Positions 1 to 9,944 are shown, counted from the stretch's first letter. The stretch is 64,000 nucleotides of DNA from Nitrospira sp. (GCA_019636875.1 JAHBWR010000005.1:1-64000); one strand, 5' to 3'. Translations and numbers: made by a program. Notes: a model not told the origin generated them from the letters alone.

Positions 1-837
1 AGCACAACAACTCAATACAGCGTCGATCTCTCCCCCAGCGTCACAAGTGTGACCATTGCCGCGCAGCCGCGAGTGCCCGGCGACACGGTGACGATCGATG
101 GTCAAGCGACGACAAGTCGCACGATTACCGTAAGCCCGTCAGGAGGCCCCCCCACGGTCGTCAGTATCGTAGTGTCCGAATCGACGACCAAGTCGAGAAC
201 CTATACTGTGGTTCTCAACACGGCCTCATTGGTAGGGAACAACGACTTGTCAGCGTTAGGGGTCATACCCGGCCCATTAACTCCGGCGTTCGCTTCGGGC
301 CAGCAGAACTACACCCTGGATGTGGCGACCGATGTCACCACAGTCAGCGTGTCCGCGACCAAGTCTGATCCGAACGCCGTGATATCTGGTGATGTGCTAA
401 ATACCGGGCAGGCTGTGATTTCGCTCGGTGGGCCAGGAACGACCAAAGACGTGTTGATTACGGTCACGGCTCAAAATGGAAATGCAAAAACCTACCGCAT
501 TACCATCACACGAGCGATGCCTACAGACAACAATAACCTGGCTGCCTTGATCGTGAACGCAGGCTCCTTAGATCCGGCCTTTGACGCGGGTACGCTGACC
601 TATACCGTGAACGTCGCCAGCGTCGTTGACAGCCTAACCGTCTCCGCAACCAAGTCCGATCCGAACGCCGTGCTGTCCTCAGCGGGTTCGGTAATCGCCG
701 CAGCAGGGGTCCCAATAGGTCGTGTAACCGTCACGCTCGCTCGGAACACAACTACGCGTGTATCGATCCTCGTGACCGCACGGGACGGAACAACCCGCAA
801 GACATACACGATCGACATTTTCCGACCAGAGCGCTAG
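1..837 (+). CDS. Cadherin-like beta-sandwich repeat protein, 3' part only
   Basis: The frame is open from the first base, so the true start lies upstream; 278 codons are visible. The product shows two full and one partial cadherin-like beta-sandwich repeats (Pfam PF12733 type, recognised by eye). Each has a Y-T-V-D/N-V strand, an SATKSDPNAV segment and a closing KTYRITI-like strand. Repeats begin near visible residues 64 and 161. Such domains occur in secreted or surface proteins; ligand and role are unknown. The last repeat shares GSVIAAAG and SATKSDPNA with the lipoprotein at 5501-6508, so the two are paralogues on either side of a conserved leftward operon. Family call is good; function is open. 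Confidence 0.8.
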   Translation, partial: STTTQYSVDLSPSVTSVTIAAQPRVPGDTVTIDGQATTSRTITVSPSGGPPTVVSIVVSESTTKSRTYTVVLNTASLVGNNDLSALGVIPGPLTPAFASGQQNYTLDVATDVTTVSVSATKSDPNAVISGDVLNTGQAVISLGGPGTTKDVLITVTAQNGNAKTYRITITRAMPTDNNNLAALIVNAGSLDPAFDAGTLTYTVNVASVVDSLTVSATKSDPNAVLSSAGSVIAAAGVPIGRVTVTLARNTTTRVSILVTARDGTTRKTYTIDIFRPER

Positions 838-999
838 CAGAGCGCAAGGTCTTCTACTGATGCAGGCTCTCCTGCCGCCCCTTGCAGCGAGGAGCCGATA
901 GCACCGCCAGCCACCAAGAGACTCCCGGACCGCTCTCCTCTCTTGACGCGAATAGCCGATGGCACCTGTCCGGAACATGGGTTCGCAGCACAGAAGGTT

Positions 1000-1671
1000 C
1001 TATCGTTTCGGATCCAATTCGATCAGCCCCTTCCGTATGGCAAGAATGGCTGCTTGTGTCCGATCATAGACTTGCAGTTTATGGAAAATATTTCGAACGT
1101 GATTCTTCACGGTCTTTTCACTGAGGTCGAGACTGTTGGCGATCTCTTTGTTGGTTTTCCCATCCGCGACGAGCCGTAACACGGTGATCTCTCGCTCCGT
1201 CAAATCATGCTCCGCCCACGCCGACTTCTTCCCCTTCTTTTGGGCCATCATCGAGAACTCGGCCAGGATTTTGCTGGCGACCGATGGATGAATAAGCGAT
1301 TCGCCGCGATAGATCGCGCGAATGGCCGCCACGATTTGAGACGACTCGGAGTCTTTCAGTAAGTATCCTGTCGCGCCCGCGCGGACCAAGTCAAAGATGT
1401 ATTGTTGTTCTTCGTACATGGTTAACGCGACGATGCCGATATGTGGGAGCTCGCGTTTGATCTGCCGCGTCGCCTCAACCCCACCCATGCGTGGCATGCT
1501 CACATCCATCAGAATCACATCAGGAAGAAGCGTACTAGCCTTTTCGACGGCTTCGACTCCATCCTGAGCTTCACCGACGACTTGGATGTCCTCTTTGGTC
1601 TTGAGAATAGCCGCCAACCCTTCTCGGACCACCCGATGGTCGTCGGCGATGAGGACTTTAATCTTCTCCAT
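1000..1671 (-). CDS. NarL/FixJ-type response regulator
   Basis: 223 aa. Receiver domain (residues 4-120) with acidic pair D10/D11, phospho-acceptor D56 in LMDVSMP and K106. A LuxR-type helix-turn-helix follows at about 155-215 (LTEREITVLRLVADGKTNKE). It is the predicted DNA-binding output partner of the histidine kinase just upstream; their reading frames overlap by 14 nt, which implies translational coupling. I chose the ATG at 1671 because it has a strong AAGGAGGAG ribosome site 6-8 nt upstream and starts exactly at the receiver (MEKIKVLIADDH). The frame is open further upstream, but that reads through the kinase gene. Target genes cannot be read from the sequence. Confidence 0.95.
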   Translation of the reverse strand: MEKIKVLIADDHRVVREGLAAILKTKEDIQVVGEAQDGVEAVEKASTLLPDVILMDVSMPRMGGVEATRQIKRELPHIGIVALTMYEEQQYIFDLVRAGATGYLLKDSESSQIVAAIRAIYRGESLIHPSVASKILAEFSMMAQKKGKKSAWAEHDLTEREITVLRLVADGKTNKEIANSLDLSEKTVKNHVRNIFHKLQVYDRTQAAILAIRKGLIELDPKR

Positions 1672-2773
1672 TGTGTATCTCCTCCTTATTGCCCATTGGT
1701 ACATCCACAACGACTTTGGTGCCCTTCCCCGGTTTGGACTCCACGCGACCTTCGCCGCCAACAAGTCGTGTTCGCTCCAGAATCCCCTTGATGCCGAAAT
1801 GATCCCATTTTTCCGGGTCTCGGAGCACTGCCTCCATGTCGAACCCGACACCATTGTCGGCAATCGTGACCCGTAACCGGTCTGGTCCGATATCCAGTTT
1901 GATCGCCACCCGGTCGGCTTTCGCATGTTTCTCGACGTTGCTTAACGCTTCCTGGATAATGCGAAAAAGAAAAATCTTGGTCCGGGGAAACAAGATCTGT
2001 TCATCTCCTGTCACCGTAAACTTCGTGGCGATGTGAGTTTGCGTTTGGTATGAGGCGAAATAGTTCGTGAGGCCAGGGATGAGATCCATCTTGTCATAGT
2101 GGAGCGGACGCAGATTAAAGATCACTTGGCGGGCTTCCTGTATGGCCAGCTTTAATTGAGCCTTGCTCTCCTTGAGGGTGGCAAGACTGGCTCGAGGATT
2201 CTTTCGGATGAGCTGCTGGCACAGATCCAGCTTGAAATTCACGCCAGCCAAAATCTGCACGAATCCATCGTGGATCTCGCAGGCGATTCTCGTCCGTTCG
2301 TCCGTGACGGCCGCGCCTGTTTCTTTCACGTAGAGCCGATAGAGCGACTGATATTTGTTCAGCGTCTTTTCGATCTCGGCCGTCGCGCGGATGCGGGCTT
2401 CAATCAATTCCCACATGAACTTTGCACTCGCGCCGCCGATGGCGGTCACACCCATCCGGTGGAAATCTTGAAGAAATTTCCAGACGTCTGGATCTCCTGA
2501 CACGTCGATGATCAAATCCACATGCTCCATCGTGAGCAGCTGCCGATAATCCTGAGTAATCGGAATCTTCAGTTGTCGGGCAAGATCCAGCCCGGGCGCG
2601 TCTGGAACCACCTCCGCCACCCCAACGATCTGGACAAGCGGATCATTCGCAAAAATTTCCATTAAGGCGGTGCCGCCGCGACCAGCACCTATGATCGCCA
2701 CACTCGTCGCCCCTGGAGACGGTGTGTCTCGTCGCCCACGCTTTGAGGGTGGTGCGGTCATCAGCTGTACCAT
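1658..2773 (-). CDS. Histidine kinase with N-terminal Rossmann domain
   Basis: 371 aa. The C-terminal half is a NarX/DegS-type kinase: HisKA_3 H-box with H168 in EIHDG, N-box around N279 (EALSNVEKHA) and ATP-lid DNGVGF at 306-311. Residues about 24-125 look like an NAD(P)-binding Rossmann unit (VAIIGAGRGGTALMEIF, then a dehydrogenase-like VDLIIDVSGDPDV) instead of a PAS, HAMP or membrane sensor. No membrane segment is visible, so it is probably cytosolic. Inference: it may sense a dinucleotide or a metabolite linked to redox state. It overlaps the response regulator gene by 14 nt and lies 100 nt downstream of nrdR, probably in the same leftward unit. Confidence 0.9.
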   Translation of the reverse strand: MVQLMTAPPSKRGRRDTPSPGATSVAIIGAGRGGTALMEIFANDPLVQIVGVAEVVPDAPGLDLARQLKIPITQDYRQLLTMEHVDLIIDVSGDPDVWKFLQDFHRMGVTAIGGASAKFMWELIEARIRATAEIEKTLNKYQSLYRLYVKETGAAVTDERTRIACEIHDGFVQILAGVNFKLDLCQQLIRKNPRASLATLKESKAQLKLAIQEARQVIFNLRPLHYDKMDLIPGLTNYFASYQTQTHIATKFTVTGDEQILFPRTKIFLFRIIQEALSNVEKHAKADRVAIKLDIGPDRLRVTIADNGVGFDMEAVLRDPEKWDHFGIKGILERTRLVGGEGRVESKPGKGTKVVVDVPMGNKEEIHNGED

Positions 2774-2873
2774 GCTCCGATCGTTGTCATCTGCGTCTCT
2801 AGCGGAAGGAAGGTGGAAGGGAAAATCTCAAACGACGTTGAGAACGAGCGGCGAGCGGGATAACGGTCTAAGA

Positions 2874-3338
2874 TCAATGGTCGCGTCGTTGGTCAGCCAA
2901 GGTCTTCAACTCGTCCATGAATTGCTCGATGTCCTTGAATTCCCGATAGACGGATGCAAACCGGACATAGGCCACCTGGTCGAGTTGGTGCAACTCCTTC
3001 ATCACTTCTTCTCCCACCACTCGGCTCTCGATCTCCGTTTCGCCCATTTCCTGAATCCGTTTCTCGATTCGATCAGTCACGGCTTCGATAGTCCCGGTGC
3101 TGATCGGCCTTTTCTCACAGGCTTTCTTGAGGCCCGCGAGAATCTTCGTGCGGTCGAACGACTCACGGCGACCATCTTTCTTCACGACAACCGGAAGAAT
3201 TTCTTCGACACGTTCGTAGGTGGTATAGCGACGTTTACATCCAAGGCATTCGCGACGGCGGCGAATAACTTCGCCTTCCTTGGCCATACGGGAATCGACC
3301 ACCTTGTCTTCGAGTTCATCGCAGAAGGGACATTTCAC
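2874..3338 (-). CDS. nrdR: Transcriptional repressor NrdR
   Basis: 154 aa, the normal family length. N-terminal zinc ribbon with CPFC at residues 3-6 and CLGC around 31-34, the basic RRRREC motif and YTTYERVE. An ATP-cone domain follows (about 49-139). NrdR represses ribonucleotide reductase genes according to the nucleotide bound by the ATP-cone. It lies 32 nt after glyA, an arrangement seen in several phyla that links dNTP supply to folate/one-carbon metabolism. No ribonucleotide reductase gene is in the window. Confidence 0.97.
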   Translation of the reverse strand: MKCPFCDELEDKVVDSRMAKEGEVIRRRRECLGCKRRYTTYERVEEILPVVVKKDGRRESFDRTKILAGLKKACEKRPISTGTIEAVTDRIEKRIQEMGETEIESRVVGEEVMKELHQLDQVAYVRFASVYREFKDIEQFMDELKTLADQRRDH

Positions 3339-3370
3339 TGGAAACGACCTGCTCTCTCACTCGGGACCGA

Positions 3371-4636
3371 CTAGTAGGGATGAAAGATCGGGAACCGGGC
3401 ACACAACGCTTTCGCCTGTATGCGAACATCTTCCAACACCTCTGTTTCTTGCCGATGCTGGAGAACACGGTCGACCAGTTCTACGATCTGTTTCATCTCA
3501 GGTTCGCGCATGCCACGAGTGGACACGATGGGTGACCCTAAACGGATGCCGCTGGCGATGGCGGGCGGTTTTTCGTCGTAGGGTACGGCGTTCTTATTGA
3601 CGATGATTCCGGCCGCATCAAGCGCTGCATCTGCCTCTTTCCCCGTGATCCCCTTGTTCGTGAGATTCAGGAGCATCAAATGGGTATCCGTTCCACCCGA
3701 GACGATCTTATAGCCACGATCAACAAACCCTTGGGCCAGCGCCCTGGCATTGGTCAAAACTTGTTGCTGATAACGCTTGAACGACGGAGACAACGCTTCC
3801 TTGAAGGCCACCGCTTTGGCGGCAATCACATGCATCAACGGCCCACCCTGCAGCCCTGGGAAGACCAGCTTGTCGACCGCCTTGGCATATTCAGCTCGGC
3901 ACATCGTGACACCGCCACGAGGGCCGCGCAGCGTCTTATGGGTCGTGGTCGTTACGAAATCGGCATAGGGGACAGGATTGGGGTGCAGACCCGCTGCGAT
4001 CAGCCCAGCAATATGCGCAATATCTACCAACAGATAGGCTCCGACCGATTTAGCAATCTGTTGGAACCGCGGAAAATCAAGAGTGCGCGCGTACGCGCTG
4101 GCCCCGACGACGATCATGCGGGGACGACATTCCTCCGCGACTTTTTGGACTGCATCATAATCGATCGTTTCCGTCTGACGATCAACGCCATAGGAGAAGA
4201 CGCGGAACAGGATGCCGGAGAAGTTAACTTTACTGCCATGCGTGAGATGTCCGCCTTGAGCGAGGTCCATCCCTAGAATGGTGTCTCCTGCCTTCAGCAC
4301 CGACAAGTACGCCGCCATGTTGGCCTGCGAACCTGAATGCGGCTGCACATTGACGTGCTCCGCGCCGAAGATTTCCTTGCACCGCTGAATCGCCAAATCC
4401 TCGACCGCATCGGCATATTGGCATCCACCGTAGTACCGCTTGCTTGGGTACCCTTCCGCATATTTATTCGTGAGCAGCGACCCTTGTGCGGCCAACACCG
4501 CCGGGCTGGCAAAATTTTCCGACGCGATCAGCAGCAGCTTCTCGCGCTGCCGAACTTCTTCCGCTTCAATTGCGGCGTAGACGTCGGGATCGGCCGTCTT
4601 CAGTGCATCCCATGAACCCATCGCATCGCTGCTCAT
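3371..4636 (-). CDS. glyA: Serine hydroxymethyltransferase
   Basis: 421 aa, full length. Converts serine plus tetrahydrofolate to glycine plus 5,10-methylene-THF; PLP enzyme, cytosolic. The PLP-lysine motif [11 protein letters not shown] is present, with the N-terminal LIASENF, the [14 protein letters not shown] stretch and [13 protein letters not shown] all typical of SHMT. It sits between rplI (21 nt upstream) and nrdR. With kbl-tdh at 7.7-9.9 kb and the formiminotransferase-cyclodeaminase at 23 kb, it makes this stretch rich in glycine/one-carbon functions. Confidence 0.98.
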   Translation of the reverse strand: MSSDAMGSWDALKTADPDVYAAIEAEEVRQREKLLLIASENFASPAVLAAQGSLLTNKYAEGYPSKRYYGGCQYADAVEDLAIQRCKEIFGAEHVNVQPHSGSQANMAAYLSVLKAGDTILGMDLAQGGHLTHGSKVNFSGILFRVFSYGVDRQTETIDYDAVQKVAEECRPRMIVVGASAYARTLDFPRFQQIAKSVGAYLLVDIAHIAGLIAAGLHPNPVPYADFVTTTTHKTLRGPRGGVTMCRAEYAKAVDKLVFPGLQGGPLMHVIAAKAVAFKEALSPSFKRYQQQVLTNARALAQGFVDRGYKIVSGGTDTHLMLLNLTNKGITGKEADAALDAAGIIVNKNAVPYDEKPPAIASGIRLGSPIVSTRGMREPEMKQIVELVDRVLQHRQETEVLEDVRIQAKALCARFPIFHPY

Positions 4637-4657
4637 CGTGTCTCCGTGCTCCAGATT

Positions 4658-5131
4658 CTATTTTTCCGCCGAGGCCTCTTCAGCCTCTTGCTTCTTCACG
4701 ACGTGGACTTTCACAGTGGCCATCACATCCCGCGGCATCTTAATGGGCACGGCGACGGTCCCGAGCTCCTTGATAGGATGAGCAAGTTGGATCTTACGGC
4801 GATCCACGGTTACACCTTGCGCGGCCAGCCCTTCTGCGATGTCTTTGGCGGTGACGGAGCCAAACAATTTGTCGTCCTTACCCGCCTGCATCTCGATCGT
4901 CAGCGAAACCGCCGACACCTTCTTGGCATGGGCTTCGATTTCCAGCTTTTCCTTCTTCGCCTTCTCGGCTGCCACTCGTTTGACATGTTCAAACGCCTTG
5001 ATACTCCGGCTGTCGGCCTCCACAGCCTTGCGACGCGGCAACAAATAGTTCCGTGCAAATCCATCCTTGACGTTGATGAGGTCGCCGAGGTGTCCTACAC
5101 CTTCCAGGGTCTCTTGAAGAATGACTTTCAT
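4658..5131 (-). CDS. rplI: 50S ribosomal protein bL9
   Basis: 157 aa. N-terminal L9 signature GxLVxVKxGFARNYLLPR-like (residues 13-33: GDLINVKDGFARNYLLPR), a long central helix (about 45-75) and the C-terminal RNA-binding domain; typical architecture. First gene of a leftward unit with glyA and nrdR. An AAGGAG-type ribosome site precedes the ATG at 5131, and a near-consensus promoter lies at 5163-5191. Confidence 0.98.
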   Translation of the reverse strand: MKVILQETLEGVGHLGDLINVKDGFARNYLLPRRKAVEADSRSIKAFEHVKRVAAEKAKKEKLEIEAHAKKVSAVSLTIEMQAGKDDKLFGSVTAKDIAEGLAAQGVTVDRRKIQLAHPIKELGTVAVPIKMPRDVMATVKVHVVKKQEAEEASAEK

Positions 5132-5500
5132 ACCCCTACTCCTTCATATGATAAAGTAGCCGAGAATACTGACCCAACTGCAAAATGTCAATTCCGAAAC
5201 CTTCCGGCTAATCCACAATAAGAAATGTCCATTTATTTATCTGCTGAACGGCTCTCGTCACCATTTTGCCCTCATCCAACGGTCATCCGAGTTCACCATG
5301 CTTGATGGTCAAGATTAGGTCCCGCCTCGTTTTTCCATTCGCAGGGGCATCCCGTGTACATCCTGCTTATCCGTACTCAAGTAGGGATAGACCGGTCCGG
5401 AGGGCTTTTCGTACTATCACGACCTACCCTAATTGTTCACCTGGGTAGCTGGACCCAACAGACTATCCAGCAAGATCTAGAGGACAGAGTTGGGTTCATC
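5132..5500. other. Divergent intergenic region rplI / lipoprotein
   Basis: 369 bases between divergent genes. Apart from the leftward promoter at 5163-5191 I see no gene, no strong hairpin and no repeat. The rightward frame is open from 5354, but the first 49 codons have no protein character and no ribosome site. Confidence 0.5.
5163..5191 (-). promoter_or_regulatory. Sigma70-type promoter for rplI operon
   Basis: Reading the minus strand: TTGACA (5191-5186), a 17-bp spacer, then TATTCT (5168-5163), about 32 nt upstream of the rplI start codon. Perfect -35 and optimal spacing. Likely drives rplI-glyA-nrdR and perhaps the two-component genes behind them. Confidence 0.65.
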
Positions 5501-6508
5501 ATGAGACGTTGCTTCACTATTGCCACCCGATCTCTTGCCGCTGTTTTTCTGATCACAACCGGCATCGCCACCTATAGCTGTACAGACACGGGATCGATTG
5601 ACCCAGGTCCACAACTCGCTGGCCTGTCGGTCCTCGGCACTTCACTCCAACCACCGTTCGCCAAGGAAACAACCCATTACAACGTCGATCTACCCATCAC
5701 CACGGCAAGCATAACGGTCGTAGCCACGAAATCTGATCCGAATGATGTGGTATCTGGCGCGATCACTCTCCCGGCAGGGCAAGCGACCGGACAGGCAGTC
5801 ATTCCACCACCTGGGCCTGGGTCAAGCAAGGACGTTTCTCTCACCGTTACTTCTCCTGATGGAAGAGCAAAGGTCTACACTATTACACTCAGGACGGTCA
5901 CCATGGGGGGAGACAACGCCCTGAAGAGTTTAACCGTGTCCCCAGGCATCTTGTCTCCTGTTTTTTCTGCCGGAACACAAGACTACAGGGTAGACGTAGG
6001 CACCAACATCACAGAAGTGACTGTTTCAGCGACCAAATCTGACGCCAATGCCGTGCTGTCGGGTGATATGCTCAACAATGGACAGGCGACCATCGCACTT
6101 GACGGGCCAGGGACGACCAAAGTTGTGTCCATTCTTGTTACTGCACCGGACGGGACCTCAAAAGCTTATACCATCGCCGTCAATCGAGCGGTACCTTCAA
6201 GCGACACCAATCTCTCTGACCTGACGGTGAGGCCGTGGTCCTTAGATCCTGATTTCGCTCCAGGAATCCTGAGCTACACCGTTTCTGTTCCCAACGACGT
6301 AGATAGCGTGCTCCTCTCAGCAACGAAGTCCGATGAAAATGCGACGCTGTCCGCATTGGGCTCAGTGATCGCCGCAGCAGGAACTCGAACGGGACAAGTG
6401 TCCCTCAGGCTAAGGGGAAGGCGCACCGAGATCGGTATCACGGTCATCGCACAGGACGGTGTGAGTACGAAGACTTATGGCCTTACCATAGTTCGATCTC
6501 GCAGATAG
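5501..6508 (+). CDS. Cadherin-like repeat lipoprotein
   Basis: 335 aa from the ATG at 5501 (MRRCFTIATRSLAAVFL...). An N-terminal hydrophobic signal ends in ATYSC, a weak lipobox, so it is probably a lipoprotein. Three cadherin-like beta-sandwich repeats follow (about residues 37-124, 130-220 and 225-335), with recurring VSATKSDxNAVLSG and GPGTTKVVSILVTAPDG elements. Likely extracytoplasmic; ligand unknown. Paralogue of the truncated protein at 1-837. The Shine-Dalgarno sequence is weak (GAGGAC, far upstream), so the start rests on the signal peptide. Confidence 0.78.
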   Translation: MRRCFTIATRSLAAVFLITTGIATYSCTDTGSIDPGPQLAGLSVLGTSLQPPFAKETTHYNVDLPITTASITVVATKSDPNDVVSGAITLPAGQATGQAVIPPPGPGSSKDVSLTVTSPDGRAKVYTITLRTVTMGGDNALKSLTVSPGILSPVFSAGTQDYRVDVGTNITEVTVSATKSDANAVLSGDMLNNGQATIALDGPGTTKVVSILVTAPDGTSKAYTIAVNRAVPSSDTNLSDLTVRPWSLDPDFAPGILSYTVSVPNDVDSVLLSATKSDENATLSALGSVIAAAGTRTGQVSLRLRGRRTEIGITVIAQDGVSTKTYGLTIVRSRR

Positions 6509-6590
6509 ACAGGATCCGGAGAGAGGGAAAAGGACAAAGACAAGAAAAGAGCCCATGAGAAGCCGACACACCGCACGACCAATTGAATTG

Positions 6591-6740
6591 TTATGAAATT
6601 ACACCGAGCGCCCGACCCACCTCCGCAAAGGCCGCCACGGCCTGCTGCAACTGAGCCATTGTATGGGCCGCGGACATTTGCGTGCGGATTCTTGCTTGCC
6701 CTTGCGGCACCACCAGATAACTAAACCCGATGACGTGGTG
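6591..6740 (-). pseudogene. Decayed duplicate of the kbl 3' end
   Basis: The minus strand reads [20 protein letters not shown] and continues through [21 protein letters not shown] to a TAA at 6591. This matches the last ~46 residues of Kbl at 7679-8869, with roughly 38 of 46 identical by eye. No start or upstream part of kbl accompanies it: similarity stops at the stop codon of the Tim44-like gene (6747). It is therefore a 150-bp remnant of a duplication, separated from the intact copy by the Tim44-like gene. Confidence 0.9.
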
Positions 6741-6746
6741 GTCAGG

Positions 6747-7535
6747 TTAGCTGGCTCGCTGAATCGCGGAGAGCACCCATAGGCCGTCCGAAGACTGGGT
6801 AAACGTCCAGGTTTCCGTGGATTCCGTCGATTTCTTCTCACTACCCTTCACGACGTACCCTGAGTCGCCAGGTTGTTTCGTGAGCGAGACATAATAGTTA
6901 CGGGCACTCCACCGAAGTTTCGCTGACGCATGGCGTGCCCCTTGCGCGACCCATGCCTCCACAATCTCTGCACGGCCCAATACCACATCCTCCACCTGAT
7001 GCCGAAGATCTTGGCTTGTGTTATCGGCGAGGGCAGTGCTGAAATAATTCAGCATGTCCGGTGTCACGAACTGCCGCAATTCCTGCAGATCCGACTTACT
7101 CCATGCTCGATACACGTCGGTCAGAAGATGCTGAAACGCGGCCTTGTCGGCGGAAGTAATACTGTCAATCGACACACTCTGTCGGTCCCCGGAAGATTGC
7201 CTGCTCAATGCTCCCTTGCTGGAGGAACCTTGCCCAATGGGCTCCGAAAAGTCTGGAAGAGAGGGCCGCTGTAGTTTGAGAAAGTAAAAGAGCGTCGCGG
7301 CAATCAGCACAACTAGGAGCAGCAGAACTCCGACAGGGCCGAGACCTTCACGCGGACGTGCCGGAGCCGATTTGTGCTCATCCGTCTCGGCGTCAGTGGT
7401 CTGCGCCTCACTGGCTGCGACTTGGAAACTTGCGTAATCGGTCTCTGATCTGTGTTGTGCCTCGGCAATCGGCAGAGCAGCAATGCCCAGACCCGTCACC
7501 ATGACACAGGACAGCATGAGTCTTGTGATATTCAC
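6747..7535 (-). CDS. Tim44-like domain membrane protein
   Basis: 262 aa. Signal peptide (residues 1-26, ending IAEAQ), a low-complexity acidic/basic linker, a transmembrane helix at about 68-86 (GPVGVLLLLVVLIAATLFYF), and a C-terminal domain (about 120-260) resembling the bacterial Tim44-like family PF04280 (DVYRAWSKSDLQELRQFVTPDML, ending TWTFTQSSDGLWVLSAIQ). Family members are inner-membrane proteins of unclear function; mitochondrial Tim44 anchors the import motor. The gene sits between the intact kbl and a decayed kbl tail, so it may have moved with, or been caught inside, that duplication. Confidence 0.82.
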   Translation of the reverse strand: MNITRLMLSCVMVTGLGIAALPIAEAQHRSETDYASFQVAASEAQTTDAETDEHKSAPARPREGLGPVGVLLLLVVLIAATLFYFLKLQRPSLPDFSEPIGQGSSSKGALSRQSSGDRQSVSIDSITSADKAAFQHLLTDVYRAWSKSDLQELRQFVTPDMLNYFSTALADNTSQDLRHQVEDVVLGRAEIVEAWVAQGARHASAKLRWSARNYYVSLTKQPGDSGYVVKGSEKKSTESTETWTFTQSSDGLWVLSAIQRAS

Positions 7536-7678
7536 ATCTTCCTCCTCCGGTAAGCTGTGCGGCCACTAGGCTAGCGAATGGTCGTACGCTCTGGCAACAA
7601 CAGTCTCTAAACATGCGCTGCCGTCAAGAAATGGAGGAGAAAAAGGAACAAGCTACGTTTCATTGCCTTTGAACCGGT

Positions 7679-8869
7679 TTACGGGATGATGCCCAGCGTT
7701 CGCCCCACCTTGGCAAAGGCGGCGACGGCTCGTTCGAGCTGGGCCGTCGTATGCGCCGCCGACATTTGAGTGCGGATTCTCGCTTGCCCTTGCGGTACCA
7801 CCGGATAACTGAACCCGACGACATAGACCCCTTCCTTCAGCAAAGACTCCGCCATTGACGTTGCGAGGGTGGCCTCGCCAAGCATCACAGGGATAATGGG
7901 GTGCTCGCCAGGAACGAGCCGGAACCCAAGCTTGGTCAATTTGTCCCGGAAAAAGACAGCATTGGCACGAAGCTGCTCCCTGAGGTCGTCGCCTTGCTCC
8001 ACAAGATGGAGCGCAGCCAACGCACCGGCAGCAATAGGAGGAGGAACTGAATTCGAAAACAGATAGGGCCTCGATCGTTGGCGCAAGAGCTCAACCACCT
8101 CGGCTTTGCCGGAGGTGAATCCTCCGGTTGCGCCACCAAGCGTTTTCCCCAAGGTGCTCGTCACCATCTCGATGCGGTCGGCCACGCCGAAATGAGCCGG
8201 TGTCCCCCGTCCCTGTGGTCCCAAGACACCAGTCGCGTGGCTGTCATCGACCACCACCGCTGCGTCGTACCGTTCCGCCAGCTCGACAATTCGATCCAGC
8301 TTCGCTAGATCGCCATCCATGGAGAAAACCCCATCCGTCACGATCAGCCGCAGGCGGCAGCCACTCGCGTCCGTGAGTCGCGCCTGGAGGTCAGGCATAT
8401 CGGAGTGGGCGTATCGAAACCGCTTGGCCTTACAAAGTCGGATGCCATCGATCAGGCTGGCATGGTTTAGGGCATCGCTGATCACGGCGTCACCCTCATC
8501 CAGCAACACCTCGAACAATCCGCCATTCGCATCGAAGCAGGAACTGTAGAGGATGGTGTCCTCGGTACCGAGAAACACACTGACGGCCTGCTCCAGCTGC
8601 TTATGCAGATCTTGCGTGCCGCAGATAAACCGCACGGAAGCCATGCCATAGCCGTATGTGTCCAGCCCTGTTTTAGTAGCCTGCACGATGGCGGGATGAT
8701 TCGCGAGCCCCAGATAATTGTTCGCACAGAGATTGAGCACTTGCCCTTGCGTGACGCGGATCTCGGACCCTTGTGGACCCATCAATCGACGCTCAGACTT
8801 GTAGAGGCCTTTGGCGCGGATGTCGCTGAGCTGGCTTTCGAGCACGTTTTTGAAGGACGAATAGGCCAT
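7679..8869 (-). CDS. kbl: Glycine C-acetyltransferase (2-amino-3-ketobutyrate CoA ligase)
   Basis: 396 aa, full length. PLP alpha-oxoamine synthase that cleaves 2-amino-3-oxobutyrate with CoA into glycine and acetyl-CoA. Visible: [10 protein letters not shown] near the N-terminus, VVDDSHATG and the PLP-lysine loop [13 protein letters not shown]. Lies 40 nt behind tdh, so the two complete the threonine-to-glycine route. The last ~46 residues are duplicated as a remnant at 6591-6740. Confidence 0.97.
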   Translation of the reverse strand: MAYSSFKNVLESQLSDIRAKGLYKSERRLMGPQGSEIRVTQGQVLNLCANNYLGLANHPAIVQATKTGLDTYGYGMASVRFICGTQDLHKQLEQAVSVFLGTEDTILYSSCFDANGGLFEVLLDEGDAVISDALNHASLIDGIRLCKAKRFRYAHSDMPDLQARLTDASGCRLRLIVTDGVFSMDGDLAKLDRIVELAERYDAAVVVDDSHATGVLGPQGRGTPAHFGVADRIEMVTSTLGKTLGGATGGFTSGKAEVVELLRQRSRPYLFSNSVPPPIAAGALAALHLVEQGDDLREQLRANAVFFRDKLTKLGFRLVPGEHPIIPVMLGEATLATSMAESLLKEGVYVVGFSYPVVPQGQARIRTQMSAAHTTAQLERAVAAFAKVGRTLGIIP

Positions 8870-8909
8870 GAATGGACAGGACTGAGAGATCGGGCAGTGC
8901 GCAGCCCTA

Positions 8910-9944
8910 TTATGGAATCAGCACCACCTTCCCACAACGCCCCGACTGGATCAAGTCGAACCCAACCGCAAACTCTTTCATCGGCAGCGAATGCGTGATG
9001 ATCGGCCGAATGTCGAGACCGGCTTTGAAGAGGCCCGCTAAGCGATACCACGTGCTAAAGAGGCGTCGCCCGGTGATTCCATAGACACGAATCCCTTTGA
9101 AAATGATTTCATTCGGCAGATCGAAGGGGACCGCACCGGTCGGAATGCCAAAGAGGGTTACCCGCCCGCCATTCTTCACCGCTTGGAAGACCTGGTGCAA
9201 CGCTGCGGGGTTTCCTGACATCTCAAGCGCGGCATCAACCCCTTCCCCAGCCGTACTATCGAGGATCTTTGCTGCAATCTGTTCAGGCGAGTCCACCTTG
9301 GCATTGAGAACACGGTCCACTCCAACCTGTTTCGCCAACCCAAGGCGATAATCACTGATATCCGATGCGATAATCGTAGCCGCACCGGCCGTTCGTGCCA
9401 CAGCGGCAGCAAAGAGTCCCGTGGGCCCGCAACCCGTAATCAGGACCGTCTGCCCGGTTAAGTCTTCAATCAGGGCCGCGTCAACGGCATTGCCAAGTGG
9501 TTCTTGTGCGCAGGCTAGTTCAGGTGGGATGGCCGGATCCGTACGCCACAAAACACTTTCTGGCAGCGCCACATACTGTGCATACGAGCCGTCTCGATCG
9601 ATTCCGAGTATTTTGTAGTGCTTGCAGACGTGAGCTTGGCCGGTGCGACATTGAAAGCAGGCACCACAGGTCAAATGTGATTCGGCGGCGACGTAGTCCC
9701 CAACTTTCACGAGAGAGACATCCCGCCCTACCTCCACCACATGGCCGCACAGCTCGTGGCCGATGATGCGAGGTGGTTGCACGCGCCGTTGCGCCCATTC
9801 ATCCCACTGATAGATATGGACGTCGGTTCCACATAACGAGGTCGCCGCCACCTTCACCACGGCGTCGTGCGGTCCAGGCGTTGGATCCGCCCATTCGGCC
9901 AGGGTTAAGCCTGGTCCAGCGGTCGTTTTAACGAGGGCTTGCAT
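8910..9944 (-). CDS. tdh: L-threonine 3-dehydrogenase
   Basis: 344 aa zinc-dependent MDR enzyme oxidising threonine to 2-amino-3-oxobutyrate with NAD. Catalytic zinc region [17 protein letters not shown] and [12 protein letters not shown]; structural-zinc loop [15 protein letters not shown]; Rossmann motif [14 protein letters not shown]. The WDEW segment is typical of Tdh rather than other alcohol dehydrogenases. First gene of tdh-kbl; the product feeds Kbl. Confidence 0.96.
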   Translation of the reverse strand: MQALVKTTAGPGLTLAEWADPTPGPHDAVVKVAATSLCGTDVHIYQWDEWAQRRVQPPRIIGHELCGHVVEVGRDVSLVKVGDYVAAESHLTCGACFQCRTGQAHVCKHYKILGIDRDGSYAQYVALPESVLWRTDPAIPPELACAQEPLGNAVDAALIEDLTGQTVLITGCGPTGLFAAAVARTAGAATIIASDISDYRLGLAKQVGVDRVLNAKVDSPEQIAAKILDSTAGEGVDAALEMSGNPAALHQVFQAVKNGGRVTLFGIPTGAVPFDLPNEIIFKGIRVYGITGRRLFSTWYRLAGLFKAGLDIRPIITHSLPMKEFAVGFDLIQSGRCGKVVLIP

